DNA of 64,000 bases, taken from contig OZ022351.1 in assembly GCA_963989245.1 (NCBI GenBank), forward strand, positions 28,131,961 through 28,195,960. The letters are read 5' to 3'. The DNA is from Nansenia antarctica (Eukaryota; Chordata; Actinopteri; Argentiniformes; Microstomatidae). The notes below the pieces were generated by a model. It was not told the DNA's origin. It saw only the letters and a list, made by a program, of their open reading frames with translations, and did no database searches. The position numbers and the translations under genes were made by a program. Below, piece after piece: positions 10,801 through 23,900 of this stretch (position 1 is its first letter; every line of letters begins with the position of its first letter).

Positions 10801-11592
10801 AGGATTTTGTAGTTTTCTCTACAGGATAGAAATAGAAACAATTGTCGGCTAAACATTTCCTTCTGTACCAGACCAGTCAGCTTTCTCATCACACACCAAT
10901 ACTGCCCAGTAGGAAACTTAAGCTTTGAAAACACAACCATGTGATGATACATTTGACCTGTGCACCATGTTTATGGTTGGATGATAAGACTCAGAGAGTG
11001 TATAAGTAGGCTAATACAACCTTAAACTACCGTAGATATATACGTATTATCAGCTATTGGCATTAGGCATACGTCCCTATCAGCCACCCTGTGCTTATCG
11101 CTCTGTCAGAGGTGGAGGAGGTCATTTTTCAAATGTAAATTCATGAACTCGTGAACCAACTCAACCTAACTATCTGAGAGTCAGACCATGTCTGACCTAA
11201 CCACAGCCATGAAAAGTAGCAGGCTGTTACCTCTGTGAGTCAGTGAGTCATGGCCAGCTCTTATTACATGCTGTTGAGGTCTGAGACACGGCCTTGCTGC
11301 TGTGTCTGGTCTGGCCCTACAGAGCCAGCACGAGGAGGAGGAGGAGGAGGAGGAGGGGGAGGAGCTTCAGTGTTGGCAGATGTTGATGGTCATACTAAAC
11401 AGGATGTCCATATTTAGACGTTAGACATATGAGGCTGCAGCTCTCGGTGTCGTCGTGTCTGACTCCGAAGGGCTTTGTAATAGGAAGCCTCGAGGGTGTG
11501 ACAAAGACAGGGCACAGAGTATTAGACCTCATCTTTGTTTAATGAAGTGACAGAACGAGGCCCTTGACTCTTTATCTCTCTCTCAGTGTAGA

Positions 11593-11695
11593 CAGTGGCA
11601 AGGCAAGGCAAGGCTAGGCACGTTTATTTGTACAGCACATGTCATACAACAGGGGCAATTCAAAGTGCTTTGATTACATACAGCATTAAAAACTG
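11593..11695 (-). mobile_element. LINE 3' end, 5'-truncated (CTTGCC-tail family)
   Basis: On the minus strand this reads GCACTTTGAATTGCCCCTGT, then ACAAATAAA and a (CTTGC)n tail: the same 3' end as the LINE fragments at 22640-23050 and 36604-36966/43607-43650. Confidence 0.7.
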
Positions 11696-12197
11696 TGACT
11701 CGATTCTCTTCAATGTGCTGACGGAGAAACTTTCCCCGCTCACGTGTTTATGTGCATCTTGAACCTCGGCCATTTCTAGATCTGCATTTGGCTCTGTTCC
11801 CATGGGAAGAACTGAGGTTCAAAGGTAATTACTGTTGAATTAGATTAGATTAGATTAGATTAGATCCAACTTTATTGGAGTACCAGACAACAAAATGCAG
11901 TTGAGCATCTAACCAGAAGTGTAAAACATGATAGTGATAGTGATAGGTACAGTATGGCAAGTATACGGTAGTTAGAGGTATGTACAGGAGAGGATAGTAG
12001 TAAGCTGTGTACAATTAAGGTAGCTACTACGGCATTGTTCATCATTAGTTAACATCATCGTACTATACATGCAAACCCTGCTGTGAATCTAAAATATTGT
12101 TGCTTCACGCGTTCAGATGTTGTCCCTCCAAACCTGGTTCAAGTGATTTTGTTGAGTCCACTACACACCACGCCCCAACACTCCCTCTCTGAATGGA

Positions 12198-12290
12198 CAG
12201 TGGGGTGCAAAAATATGGGCACCCCTGGTTTAAATGTCTGTTACAAATTAATCTCCAAATGATTGAAAACAAACCAGAACACTACATGCT
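12198..12290. mobile_element. Tc1/mariner-like terminal repeat remnant
   Basis: CAGTGGGGTGCAAAAATATG followed by GGGCACCC resembles the ends of fish Tc1-like transposons; only one end is obvious. About 80 bases later (12360-12420) a 20-bp unit CTGAAGTAACTCCATGCCTT is repeated three times. Confidence 0.5.
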
Positions 12291-13260
12291 ACGAAGTTAA
12301 ATGTGACACCTTTCTGCATGCCTGTCAGGTGAATATAATTCCAGGGTTGAACTATATATTCTGAAGTAACTCCATGCCTTCTGAAGTAACTCCATGCCTT
12401 CTGAAGTAACTCCATGCCTTCTAAAGTATGACTCCGGTGGAAAGAATAATTCTGAGGTGTTCTGCCAGGAAGAAAGGGGAAACATTAAAAAAAACAAGAA
12501 TTGAAAGCTTTAAATCTGCTTGCTAGTAGGTTTACTTCTTTTCACTTAGATATGAAGAGAAAAAAAGACATGTCGTTTAGCCACTAAATGCCCATAGTAA
12601 CAGCCTTGTTTTGTGTTGATGTGAGGAGTTAGGCCTACTTGTTCCTGTGGTACATTACACAAACACTCTCTCAAGCTGTCGTTTGTTTACCTCTGTGTTT
12701 GATTGGCTAATAGGCTGTAGTGGACTTAGAAGACTCCGGCCTGCTAGCTGAAACACTGTAGGCCTATGTCTGAGTACAAAGACAGCCGCATACAGCATTT
12801 GCATACTGGTCCTATGGAGGGACTTCTTTCATGTCTTGCCCACAGGAAAGCGAGGGTGGGTGGGTACTGGGTAGCTGACACCATACACCTGAATTAAAGA
12901 TGAGAGATCAGCTTCACACACAGGCACAGTCAGCCCTGCAGTAGGAACATCAGTTTCCTCTCCATTAGAGATGGGCATTTGATGATACAAATAAAAGAAA
13001 CACTTGCGCTTAGTGGGAAGCGCAGTGTGTATCGATAACATTTATCCAGTGAAACTAATTTGCATTATTTGTGGCCTGAATAGAAGCTATACGGAAACTG
13101 CTAAACCGAATCAGAACAGACACAGTTTAGCGAGTGGATTTAGTCAAGTCAGAAGCACAACCGACTTTGAAACAACAGCTGATTCTGTCAGGAGGCCGGA
13201 GCGGCGCAGGTGTGTGATCTGTATGTGTGTGTAGGAGCCCGCCAGCATGCCAATGAGACC

Positions 13261-13945
13261 ATTTACATTTACATTTTTGGCATTTAGCAAACGCCTTATT
13301 CCAAAGCGACTTACAATCGATACATTTGACTATGCAAGTGAATCATCAATCCACCAGTTGTAGCAGGAAGAGTAATCTAGCTCAGGCCAGGGGGTCATTG
13401 GCAGTCATCGTGATAGAAGTTTTAATAAAAAAATAATATATATATAGACACTGGAGAAACGTGAAAAGTGGGGCAGTAGAAGTCTTAGGAGACACAGTAA
13501 AGGGGAAAAGCAGGTGTCTCAGGAGACGCAGTGCTGGGGGGTAATAGATGTCTCAGAAGACACAGTGCTGGGGGGTAGTAGATGTCTCAGGAGACACAGT
13601 GCTGGGGGGTAGTAGATGTCTCAGAAGACACAGTGCTGGGGGGTAGTAGATGTCTCAGAAGACACAGTGCTGGGGGGTAGTAGGTGTCTCAGGAGACACA
13701 GTGCTGGGGGGTAGTAGATGTCTCAGGAGACACAGTGCTGGGGGGGTAGTAGATGTCTCAGGAGACACAGTGCTGGGGGGTAGTAGATGTCTCAGGAGAC
13801 ACAGTGCTGGGGGGTAGTAGATGTCTCAGGAGGAGCAGTTAAGTGTAGCCTGAAGAGATGGGTCTTCAGTCTCCGGGTGAAAGATGGGTAGTGACTCTGC
13901 AGTTCTGACAGCCGTGGGAAGCTCATTCCACCAGCAAGGAGCCAG
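13261..13945. repeat. Dispersed repeat with internal 34-bp minisatellite (copy 1)
   Basis: Head: TTTGGCATTTAGCAAACGCC. From about 13516 to 13835, nine units of 34 bp, each containing the palindromic TGTCTCAGGAGACA and GTGCTGGGGGGTAGTAGA, abut without spacers. Tail: GAAGAGATGGGTCTTCAGTC. A second copy with about eight units is at 26463-26990. Confidence 0.85.
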
Positions 13946-14221
13946 TGTAGCACCAGTGCATGCCAATGAGGTTGTCATTTCTCACCATCAGATCTCTCAG
14001 TATGGAATGTACAGCATTACGTAATCGGAATCAATGATTACAAACTGGTAGCCCGTTGCTTTTAGTGACAACATTATTACTTGCTGTTAATCCCTTATCC
14101 TCTCTGCAATCAGTTGTTAGCTATTACAGATTTTTCAGGGAACTAATGCATCCACAAAGGACTCTAAGTGCCTATCTCTACTCTCCATTGAGATACGTAG
14201 ATAGTGACTAGATAGTGACTG

Positions 14222-14458
14222 TGGAATGCTCTCCCTGACCACCTAAGGGCACCACAGTCTGTGGATGCTTTTAAACGAGGCCTTAAAACCTACCTTTTTA
14301 ATAGAGCCTTTTATTCTACTTTTTTTCATTCTTAGCACTTTCTTGTTTTTAATCTGTAGCACTTTAGAACTTTAAACTGAGATTTCACTTTAAACTGAGA
14401 TTTCACTTTAAACTGAGATTTCTATATGTAAAGTGCATTACAAAGTGCATTACAATTT

Positions 14459-14513
<55 letters not shown>

Positions 14514-14515
14514 TA
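14222..14515 (+). mobile_element. LINE 3' remnant with (ATT)n tail
   Basis: Reads TGGAATGCTCTCCCTGACCA then GATGCTTTTAAACGAGGCCT, the usual end of a non-LTR retrotransposon ORF2 (a WNxLP..F K motif region), followed by a 3' UTR and an (ATT)n tail at 14459-14513. Heavily 5'-truncated. Confidence 0.65.
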
Positions 14516-14819
14516 ATGGGGTCCTAGCAGGGCTGAGCTCCAAACACCCTGGCTGGTGTGACTGTGTGGGCTCTGCAGGCAGCTCTCCCACAGAGACTCT
14601 CAGCTCTGGTAGTGTTGTGATGCCGTTCAGCCTTCCAGCCAGGACAGTCTTTTTTTAGGAAAGTGGGACACGCGTTTAGGGCGCTGTGTGACACTGTGTG
14701 ACACGTTGCTGTAGCGCTGTAGTCTTCACTACAACAAGGACACTTGGGTGACACCTCCGTGTCCTAATAACAACAGTGACATCACAGAACACGCTAGCTA
14801 GCTACTGCTGAGGGAGATC

Positions 14820-16020
14820 ATTCTACTTTATTGGATATCCAGATTCAGATTCAGGTTCAGATAACATTTATTGCCATTTATGTTGAAACACATAGTAGGA
14901 ACTTGTTGTGGCATTGGTGTGTGCGTGCTAGTTCTTTTTTTCTTCTCACAAATATACAATAAGAGACAAGTGCAAACAATATAGTGCAGCGACGGGTAAG
15001 TGCAATGTCAGAGGTTCAGCCCAGTGCAACCCCACTCAGAGACGGGGGGCGGGGGGGCGCAGGGTTCCCACGGGTCCTTGAAATCCTTGCAAGTTTGTGA
15101 ATTTGAGGAAAAAAAATCAAGATCTTAAAAGTTTTTGAAAATAGACATGGGTCAGTGAAAGTGCTCCTCTCTCTCTAAAAAAGAATATATATATTAAAAA
15201 ATGTTTTACTTAGCTCGTCAACTAGTAAATCTCTGTATTGCTTAACTTTACACATACTTCACGATATATTGTTTTGCTGTGCTGTGGTAGAGAAGGCAAG
15301 AGACCATCTAGTGTTCAAGCCTCTACATTCAAAAGCCTCTCTTTTTAATTATTGTCTGTGAGCGGATAGTTCCTATTATCTAAATTCTCATCTAGATCTG
15401 TCTCAAACTATGCCGTGTTGGGTCCTTGAATTTGAGGGAATTGAGTCTTGAAAGTCCTTGAAAGGTGCTTGAATTTGATGTTTCAGAAGGTGTGGGAACC
15501 CTGATAATAACAATATAGTGCAAGCAACGGGTAAGTGCAATGTCAGAGGTCCAAAGTCAAAAAGTCAAAAGTCACTTTATTGTCCCATCCCTGGAAAATG
15601 TGTATTGGGCTTACACCCCACAGCAGCCAACAAAGAGCAACAGACAATACAGAATGATAAAACACAAACAGAAGGCAGCCCTGTTTAAGACAAGAGTGGA
15701 AATAAAACGATAAGCAAGATATGTTCACATTCATCTGGTGCAGTTTAAAAGTTTAACAGAAACCGGAATAAAATAATTTTTAAATCTGTTTAATCTAGAG
15801 CGGGGGACTCTGAACCTCCTCCCAGAGGGCAGTAGTTCGAACTCTGCATGTAGGACATGAGAGGGATTCATGAGAATTCTATTAGCCTGTCTGAGAGTAG
15901 CCTGTTCAAAAATAGTCAGGTTCAGTCTAGTGCAACCCCACTCAGAGACTGCGGGGGTGGGGGAGACAGGTGGAAGAGACAGGTGGAAGAGACAGGTGGA
16001 TAATTAACCTTTAATATTCC
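14820..16020. repeat. Nested dispersed repeats upstream of lpin2
   Basis: A repeat with TTATTGCCATTTATG and GTGCAATGTCAGAGGT units occurs on both sides of the hAT-like MITE at 15060-15503; the flanking piece GGTAAGTGCAATGTCAGAGG appears before (about 14993) and after (about 15528). No gene seen. Confidence 0.6.
15060..15503. mobile_element. hAT-like MITE family D, copy 2
   Basis: Begins CAGGGTTCCCACGGGTCCTT and ends AAGGTGTGGGAACCCTG. Matches 44410-44789 over most of its length in the opposite orientation. No transposase ORF. Confidence 0.8.
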
Positions 16021-16090
16021 TAAACATTGGTGACAACTAGATTATGTACAGCCTTTTTACTCTAGGGGAGATGGATGTACACTCTCACAC

Positions 16091-16165
16091 TGTGTTTGGG
16101 TCGGGTCTGCAGGTGGACACTAGGAACTACGTAGGACAGCTGGCGGGCCAGGTGCTGGTGACAGG
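16091..16165 (+). pseudogene. Decayed partial copy of the first lpin2 coding exon
   Basis: Includes the intron end TGTGTTTGGG...CTGCAG, the exon start GTGGACACT and about 50 bases of coding sequence (NYVGQLAGQVLVT). The initiator ATG is AGG, and similarity stops after GTGAC where unrelated sequence begins. Located 1.1 kb upstream of the true exon at 17276, with MITE B copy 3 in between. It cannot start lipin translation. Confidence 0.85.
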
Positions 16166-16210
16166 GATATAGTCATATCCTTATCATTTTGCTGCTCTTA
16201 GAGGTGAATT

Positions 16211-17220
16211 CGTGAGCTTAGAATTATAAGGTTCTATCTTTTAAAAAAAATAAAATATTATTAATAAAACAAAAATAAATTGTAAATACGCCAGAGTTAG
16301 CCCGAAAGCTAGTTTTCATCCGCAGTCCCTATGCCATGATGTTTTATACGGCTCCCTGGAGGAAAAAAGTACATTTAGAAGATAAAATATAGGTAGACCT
16401 AGGCACAAAAAAGTAGACAGGACAAGCATTTAGCTTAAGGGCATAACATAGGGGGTTAAAAGAGCATACATTAATCATAGGCGGTTAAAAGGAGGGTACA
16501 TATTCGGTAAGCAGACTAAAAGCAAGCAACATATACGCACGGTAAGCAGACTAAAAACAAGCACACAGACTGTACAGGTAAGACATGTTAGGCGGTACAC
16601 ATGACATACAGGTATAGGACAGGACATTTCAATGTTGGCAGGTGTGTGTGTTGATCATCCACTGTTTTAGGTGCTTTCTAAATGATTTAAAGGTGCCTAA
16701 TTCTTTGAGGTGCCCTGGAATCAGGTTCCATTCATGTGACCCTCTAACTGACCAGGCAGACTGACTAAAGGCACTCCTCCTAAATGGGATGGTGCAGTCC
16801 CCTCTGGTGACACCCCTTGTGGTGCGTGCTGTACTTCCTGGTCGTGAGATGAAGGTGTTAAGTGGTGGTGGGGCTAAATTGTGGATGGTTTTATAGACAA
16901 GGCAGAGGTTTGTGTAGGTTTTCAGATTGTCCCAGCTTAGAATGTTGTGTTTCTTCAGTATTGTGCAGTGGTGAAAGTGTCTTGGCTTCTTGTCTAGTGT
17001 TTAGGGTAGGTCAGAGATATCGAGCGTCAAAGTTTTTACATTCCATTATGTTTTGTGAGATGGAACCTTTGTATTTTATTAATTACTAACTCAAAAATGT
17101 CAACATTTTAAAAATAACACCACACAGGCATTAATACACTGCATTAATTTAATACACAGGCATTAATTTTGACCAAAAATGGAGATAGAACCTTCCATTC
17201 TAACGAATTCTAACGTCACG
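16211..17220. mobile_element. MITE family B, copy 3, interrupted by about 750 bp
   Basis: Left end CGTGAGCTTAGAATTATAAG at 16211, right end closing CGTCACG at 17220; flanks give AATT on both sides (4-bp duplication). Between about 16245 and 16995 is an unrelated insertion with no recognised coding sequence (pieces such as GGTAAGCAGACTAAAA repeated twice). The element separates the decayed and the functional first lpin2 coding exons. Confidence 0.75.
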
Positions 17221-17284
17221 AATTTACGAACGCAGCCACTGTAACGTTGTGTGTTTGGGTGGTGTGTGTGTGCAGGTGGACACT

Positions 17285-17884
17285 ATGAACTACGTGGGCC
17301 AGCTGGCGGGGCAGGTGCTGGTGACGGTGAAGGAGCTGTACAAGGGCATCAACCAGGCCACGCTGTCAGGCTGCATAGACGTGGTGGTGGTCAGGCAGCC
17401 GGACGGAACCTTCCAGTGCTCCCCCTTCCACGTGCGCTTCGGGAAACTGGGGGTGCTGCGCTCCAAGGAGAAGGTGGTGAGTAGGGGGCGATGTTGGGGC
17501 GGGGGGGGACGGTTGCCCTGGAGACAGAAAGGGGAGGGTTAAGGACGAGAGGGGATGGGTCACTTATAGCGGGAAGCTGGAGGTGGGTTCTAAAGATAAG
17601 GGGCGGGGCGGTTGCCTGGAGACAGAAAGGGGGGGGGGGGTTAGGGGCGAGAGGGGATAGGCACTTATAGCGAGAAGAGCTGGAAGAGAGTTCTAAAGAT
17701 AAGCGGGCGGGGGGGAGGGGGGGGCGGTTGCCTGGAGACAGAAAGGGGGGGGGGTTAGGGACGAGAGGGGATAGGCACTTATAGCGGGAAGCTGGGAGAG
17801 GGTTCTTCTAAAGATAAGTTATGCATAAGAGTGGCCTTTTGTTCGACTTCTCAATGACGTTAATCGCAGGGGTTTCATGTCTTT

Positions 17885-17946
<62 letters not shown>

Positions 17947-20900
17947 GAGCCTGTTACTGATTGGCTGGTTTCATGTTGGCTTAACGTAGGTGTCGCTGAC
18001 ACAGATACAGGTTTAAAGAAATCCTCTTTAAGAACGTGAAAGAAAGAAAGTGAAGGTCTGGGGGGAGGGATGGAGGGAGGGAGGGTGGGGGGGCATGCTG
18101 CCTGGTCACTATGGCAACAGAAGTAGTAAGTTGTAGGCTGGGGGTGCTTGGCCTTACATCAGTCAGGGTTGGGAGGCTAATCTTTATGAGACCCTTCGAT
18201 AAACCAACTGCACACGGAGGGAAAGAATACAATCTCTCTCATCCCATCTGTGGCAGAGTCTAACATGACCAAATGAATATCGTTAGCCTCATAGCATAAT
18301 TGCCCAAGTCATATTTTGGACAAATCTGCCTCTATCTAACTCTACTCTCCTAACACTGCTGATTCACTGTGCGTTATTGCCTCTATGACATCAGCCTATC
18401 AGAATGCTTGTTACATTCCAAAATCACTATCTGCCCAAGTCATCTCTTTGACATAGGCATTGGCTCGGCTGACCACAAGTGAAGCATTACTTAGGCAATT
18501 GTGCTATGAGGCTAGCAATATATAATGATAGTTATTTGATAGTTATACTTGTTTTGATTGTATAACCTTGTTTGCAAGGGTCCCTCATTTGAACAGGAAT
18601 CAATGACGTATTCTGTTGATTAAGTTTGTCTCTCGCAAACTGGGTGTCAACCTTTGCAAACATCCTTTTTAAGAAGTTAACCTCAGTCAATCTTTCACTT
18701 TCAAAAATCTTTCACTTTGAAAGTGTCCAGTAGGCAGTTTTAGATCAGTGGGGAACTAAATACGAATTGAATGTATCTCGATTCCACGGCTCTGTGGCAA
18801 AAAAAAGGTGAACATTGTGAAAGGGGGCAGGTAGTGTAGACTTTCTATAGGCGCTGCATGTGACAGTCACATACACACACGACCCTCAATGACAAGCGGC
18901 TAGGCGGCTATTCAGTTCAGGTTATGTCACCCGCCTGGTAGTTGTTAGACATTTAGTGAGTAAACAGATTTTTCTCTGTGCTGATGCAGTACAATGAGGC
19001 AGGGTGAGAACAGAACAGTGACTGGGGGGCTGGGAGTGTGAGAACATTGACTGAAACCTGATGTTCTTTTCTCTTTCTTCTCTTTCTTCTCTTTTTTCTT
19101 CTGTACCGCGGAGTATATCCGCAGGCTAAGTGGGTCATGTTGTCGTCCTTGGCTCATTGCGGTCGCTGTCAATTTTGTAACAGAACATCGTTTAGGTTTC
19201 ACTTTCACAAAGGCGTTCTTTTGATGCATAAAAGAGAGCTAAGACAGAGAGGGTGGGAGGAGGAGGAGGAGGTAGCTTTAAGCAAGGCTACCCTAATTAC
19301 CTCTACAGTATGTACTGTATGTTGTGTACCATAGGGATTAACAATAGCTAATACCTCTAGCTAATTCTACAGCTAGTCCTCTGGCCCGGTTTTCACACAT
19401 GAATCATAGTGTTGCGTAAAGCGTGCTAGTATGACATTCCTGGTCATACAGTATATATATATTAACATGAAGGCTACTCTTAACGTTTGGAGGGAGTTGT
19501 CCTACTCTGTTTGACAGACGTTTTTAAAACCTTCAGTTAGTAGTCCAGAGTTTCTCTATGTATTAATGTGTCCCTTGACCCTGCAGATTGACATAGAGAT
19601 CAATGGGGAACCGGTGGAGCTTCACATGAAGCTAGGGGACAACGGAGAGGCCTTCTTCGTCCAGGAGACAGAACAGCACAATGTGAGGATCTTTATTGCT
19701 AACAAAAAATGGCTATTTCCTTTGGTTTATTGAGACAGCATAGATACTATATACTATGATTTCGTAGCTCAAGTCTTTCTTTGTCATCGTTCCCTAGGAG
19801 ATTGTCCCGGCCCACCTGGTCACCTCTCCCATCCCCACGGAGGAGGTTCTGTTCAGGACCAGAGAGTCCAGAGGTGGCGGGGGGTCCGGTGTGGAGGGCA
19901 GGCCGCCCCAGGGGTCAGAGGACCCAGCCTCCTCCTCCGCCCAGCAGCCCCCCCCGCCGCCCGGCTCCTCCACCACGGCAGGCAAGAAGAAGAAGAGACG
20001 CAGGAGGAAGCACAAAGCAGACGCCCGCAAGGAGGAGCACACCCCCACTACTGCCCCTAGTGGCGAGGAGGTCTGTGAGCTGAGCTCGGATGAGGAGCAC
20101 TCCACACAACACAGCAGGTACATGGACGGGTGTGTGGGGGGGGGGGGGAGAGTCCAAAAGATGTCCTCAGGGAAGCCGGAATGTGGGTTCAGATGACGTC
20201 TTTCTAGGACGTCCTAGAAAGACATCATCTGGACGTCCTAGAAAGATGTCATCTGAACCCACATTCCGGCTTCGCTGAGGACGTCTTTTGGACTCTTTGT
20301 TTACTGGGTGGTTAGGTCCAGTTGGGTCTGGTTGAATCTGATTTGGTCCGGTGTCCACCAGTGGGTTCTACTAGGCCGTAGAAGTGTTAACCCTGTGTGT
20401 GTCTGGGCGGTCCTCTCTCCCCCAGGGCGTCCTCGTTCTCCACAGTAAAAGACCCAGCGGACCAGAAGCAGCAGCCTACCCTCCACTGGGACAGCTACCC
20501 TTTCTCTGACGGAGACTGGTCCAACTCAGACAGGTACGGTTCACCCACTCTGTCATTAACATCTCATTCAAATATCGAACACACCGATAACGATGCTAAC
20601 AAGCTGGATCCTGAAGATTCGTGTTTTAACAAAACAAAACACACTTGCACTTTATGTAGTGTGCTATAAAATGAATCATGGCTACTCCGAACAGTTCAAA
20701 TGAGCTTGTAGAAGCTAAGATATCTGCTTTTGTTTGTGTAACCCTCTCCTGAGGTACTATTTCAATTAATTAAGATATAACAGGATTCTGAGTCTTAGCT
20801 GTTGATGGTGAACTGACTAACTCTTCTTGTTTATAAATAGATCAGATATACAAGTGTATGTAATTGTAATTGTATGTCCCCAGAAAACAAGTATTAACTT

Positions 20901-23900
20901 CCTGTATTGTGCTGTTTGCTTACAGCAGGCCCTTGTTGGAGGCCACGTCTCCTAAGAGCGACTCTGAGCTGATGGTGAAGACCTCAGAGAGCATGCACAG
21001 GGCGGAGCACAGGGCAGAGTCACACATGCAGTGGTCCTGGGGCGAGTTCCCAGAGTCCACCAGGGTAAGACCTACGCCCCCCCTGCCTCACACTCAGAGA
21101 CGGAAACATCTCATCTCGTCACATGTTTATCGGGCTGTGGTGTTATAAAATACTTTGTAATATGACATAATTTAGGGGTGGTGGTTTAGTGGATAGTGAG
21201 TTGGACTGGTGATCGGAAGGTTGTGAGTTAAAATCCTGCCTGAAACCACACCACTACTAGTGTGCCCTTGAGTAAGGCACTTAGCCCTCAGTTACTCCAG
21301 GGGGAATGTCCCTGTAATTCGTAATTGTAAGTCGCTTTCGATTAAAACCGCTAAACGGCAAATTCATTCTGCTGAATGGCAAATTCATAAATTCATGTTC
21401 ATTGATTTCATACTGTGTCTCTTTTTTGGTGGTCCAGGTCAGTAAGAAGGACAGGGTCGACCTGCCCAAGACCGTGACCATCACCCCGTCCGAGAGCACC
21501 CACTTCCGGGTCATCCTCAGCTCCGAGGCCATGGAGGCGGCGTCAGGGGACCCGCAGAGTGCCATGGACCCCGTGTGCGCCATCGTCAAACCGCAGCCTC
21601 GGACCCCCAAACCTGACCTCCGCCGCTCCAAATTTGACCCGGGACAACAGGACCCTATATCCCAACCCCATCCCCCCGTAAATGACTCTGAAAGTGTCCC
21701 CGAACCTGACCCTGACCCTTGCCCTGCGAAACCAGAACCCAGCCCTCACACGTCTGGGCCCGTGTGTGTCCCTGAGCCGGACCTCTGCACCCTGAAACCT
21801 GAGAGGAGGACCCGCTGGACCTCCTCCCCCCCCAGCGGCCCCTCCCTCAGCCAGGGGGACAGTGGCTCTGCTGCCTGTACTGCTGGGGTCCAGGAGGCTG
21901 TCTGTCCTGAGAGGAGGAGAAGTAAGTCGCCATGGTTACTGCCAATCAACTAATCAATCTTATAAAATGCCTCCATAGTGTTTATCTATGTATTATATGT
22001 ATAGCTTATTGGTCATCTGTAATACATTCATTACACTTTTGTGAAAAGTGAGGCCTCACAAAATATCGTTAGCCTCGTAGCATAATTGCCTAAGTCGTGC
22101 TTCACTTGTGGTCAGCCGAGCCATCTTTGTATGTGGTGTCAAAAATGCCTATGTCAAAGAGATGACTTGGGCAGAGAGTGATTTTGGAATGTAACAAGCA
22201 TTCTGATAGGCTGACGGCATAGTAGGCAATAACGCACAGTGAATCAGCAATGTTAGGAGAGTAGAGTTAGGCAGATATCTCAATTTGGCCAAAATATGAC
22301 TTTTGGCAATTATGCTATGAGGCTAACGATATGTTGGTTTTGTAAAGAGTTTTCTGTTTCCCCTGTTCCAAGTACCCTATAGTTCCCTAAATAGAGAATG
22401 CTGTATAAGTGAGAGGAAATGACTTGATGAGTAGGGGCCAGGCAGAGGGTGATGAACCCAGACAGACGGCAGTGTCGTTACAGCAGCGTTGTGTCAGCGG
22501 AGGCCCGCAGGAAGGAAGTGGGTTCCTCTGTGAGGCGCGTGGGAAGTTCCTACTCCTCTACTCGGGGTCTGAATACGCATGAGATGTTTCAATTGTGAAA
22601 ATACGAAGATTTCTCAAGTTAAGGAAGTGAAAACAAAACATTGTTTTTTTGGAGTGTTCGAATGTTTTCCCGCAAGGGCCCTAAGGTCAGCTGAGACTAA
22701 TCAGCTAATCATTCCGAGAGTGAAAACAAAACACGGTGCAGCAGCTTTCAGTCACGCTGCAAATCAAACAGGCCCAAACCAATATTTAAATCTAAGCTAA
22801 AAATGCCTAAGCCTTAATGTTTTGCAGCAGTTATGATTAAACACAACACGTATATCAATGTATTTTATCCATTAACTATTGTCTTATTAAATGTTTTATC
22901 TATTTACTTCTTATATTTGCTTTTATTCATTGTAATTTTTACTTTCTTACTATGCTCCTCTTGCTGTGTTTTAAAAGAATGTATGTAAAACACTTTGAAT
23001 TGCCCCTGTTGTATGAAATGTGCGATACAAATAAACTTGCCTTGCCTTTCTGCGGTGTGACTCAGGTGTGAGGAAGAGGAGTCAACACCAGGGCCCTGAG
23101 GACATCTACCTGGACGACCTGAACGTCCTGGAGCCTGACGTTGCTGCCCGCTACTTTCCTAAGAGGTACCCATGATGTCACCCGGTCAATTTAAGTCTAA
23201 TCATTTACACCTGATGTGCCTAGTCACCTTGCTCCTTCCCCAGACCTCTGGTCTCTGGACAGTCCCTCATTGATCAATATAAGCAATTATATGTACTCCT
23301 TTGGGCCCAGTTGTTCAAAAACTTTTAATCTGGATCAGAATGATCCTGGTGTGCCCTGGGGTGGTCCAGTGGTCTAGCATCGGGGTCTACAGTTTGCACA
23401 CATATGCCCATGTCGGCATGGGTTCGAATCCGGCCCCCATGCCCTGCTGACATGCCCTCTCTCTCTCTCCCTTCTTCTCCTTACTTTCCTGTCTGTCTTC
23501 ACTGTATCTGTCCAATAACATGAAAAATATGACTGGGACTGCCCCACTCACCCAAAAAGAATGATCAGATTGACCTGGCTGATTTCCCCTACACACAACT
23601 CAAAATCAGCCAGATCAGATCTGATCCTGGATAGCAAAAAAGAGAATCAGGATCCAATTCTGATCCAGATGAAACGTTTTTGAACAACTAGGACCTTGGG
23701 TGTTAATACTGTGGGTTAATGAGTTCTTGGTTCCTGGTGTTAGTACTCTGGGTTAACGTGTCCTTGGTTCTGTCTGGTGTTAGTACTGTGTGTTAACGTG
23801 TCCTTGGTTCTGTCTGGTGTTAGTACTGTGTGTTAACGTGTCCTTGGTTCTGTCTGGTGTTAGTACTGTGTGTTAACGTGTCCTTGGTTCTGCCTCTGTC

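Noticed and set aside
13516..13835. Regular 34-bp direct repeats that look like a CRISPR array
   Set aside because: Units abut with no unique spacers, the host is a vertebrate, and the same array sits in a dispersed repeat at 26651.
19794..20123. 109-codon minus-strand ORF opposite an lpin2 exon
   Set aside because: Shadow of the lipin exon 19798-20117, whose frame encodes the conserved nuclear localisation signal.
23346..23425. Possible tRNA gene with A and B boxes (also 21170, 30293, 36200, 58930, 60640)
   Set aside because: Acceptor and anticodon stems do not pair and each is followed by a SINE body or tail found elsewhere in the window.
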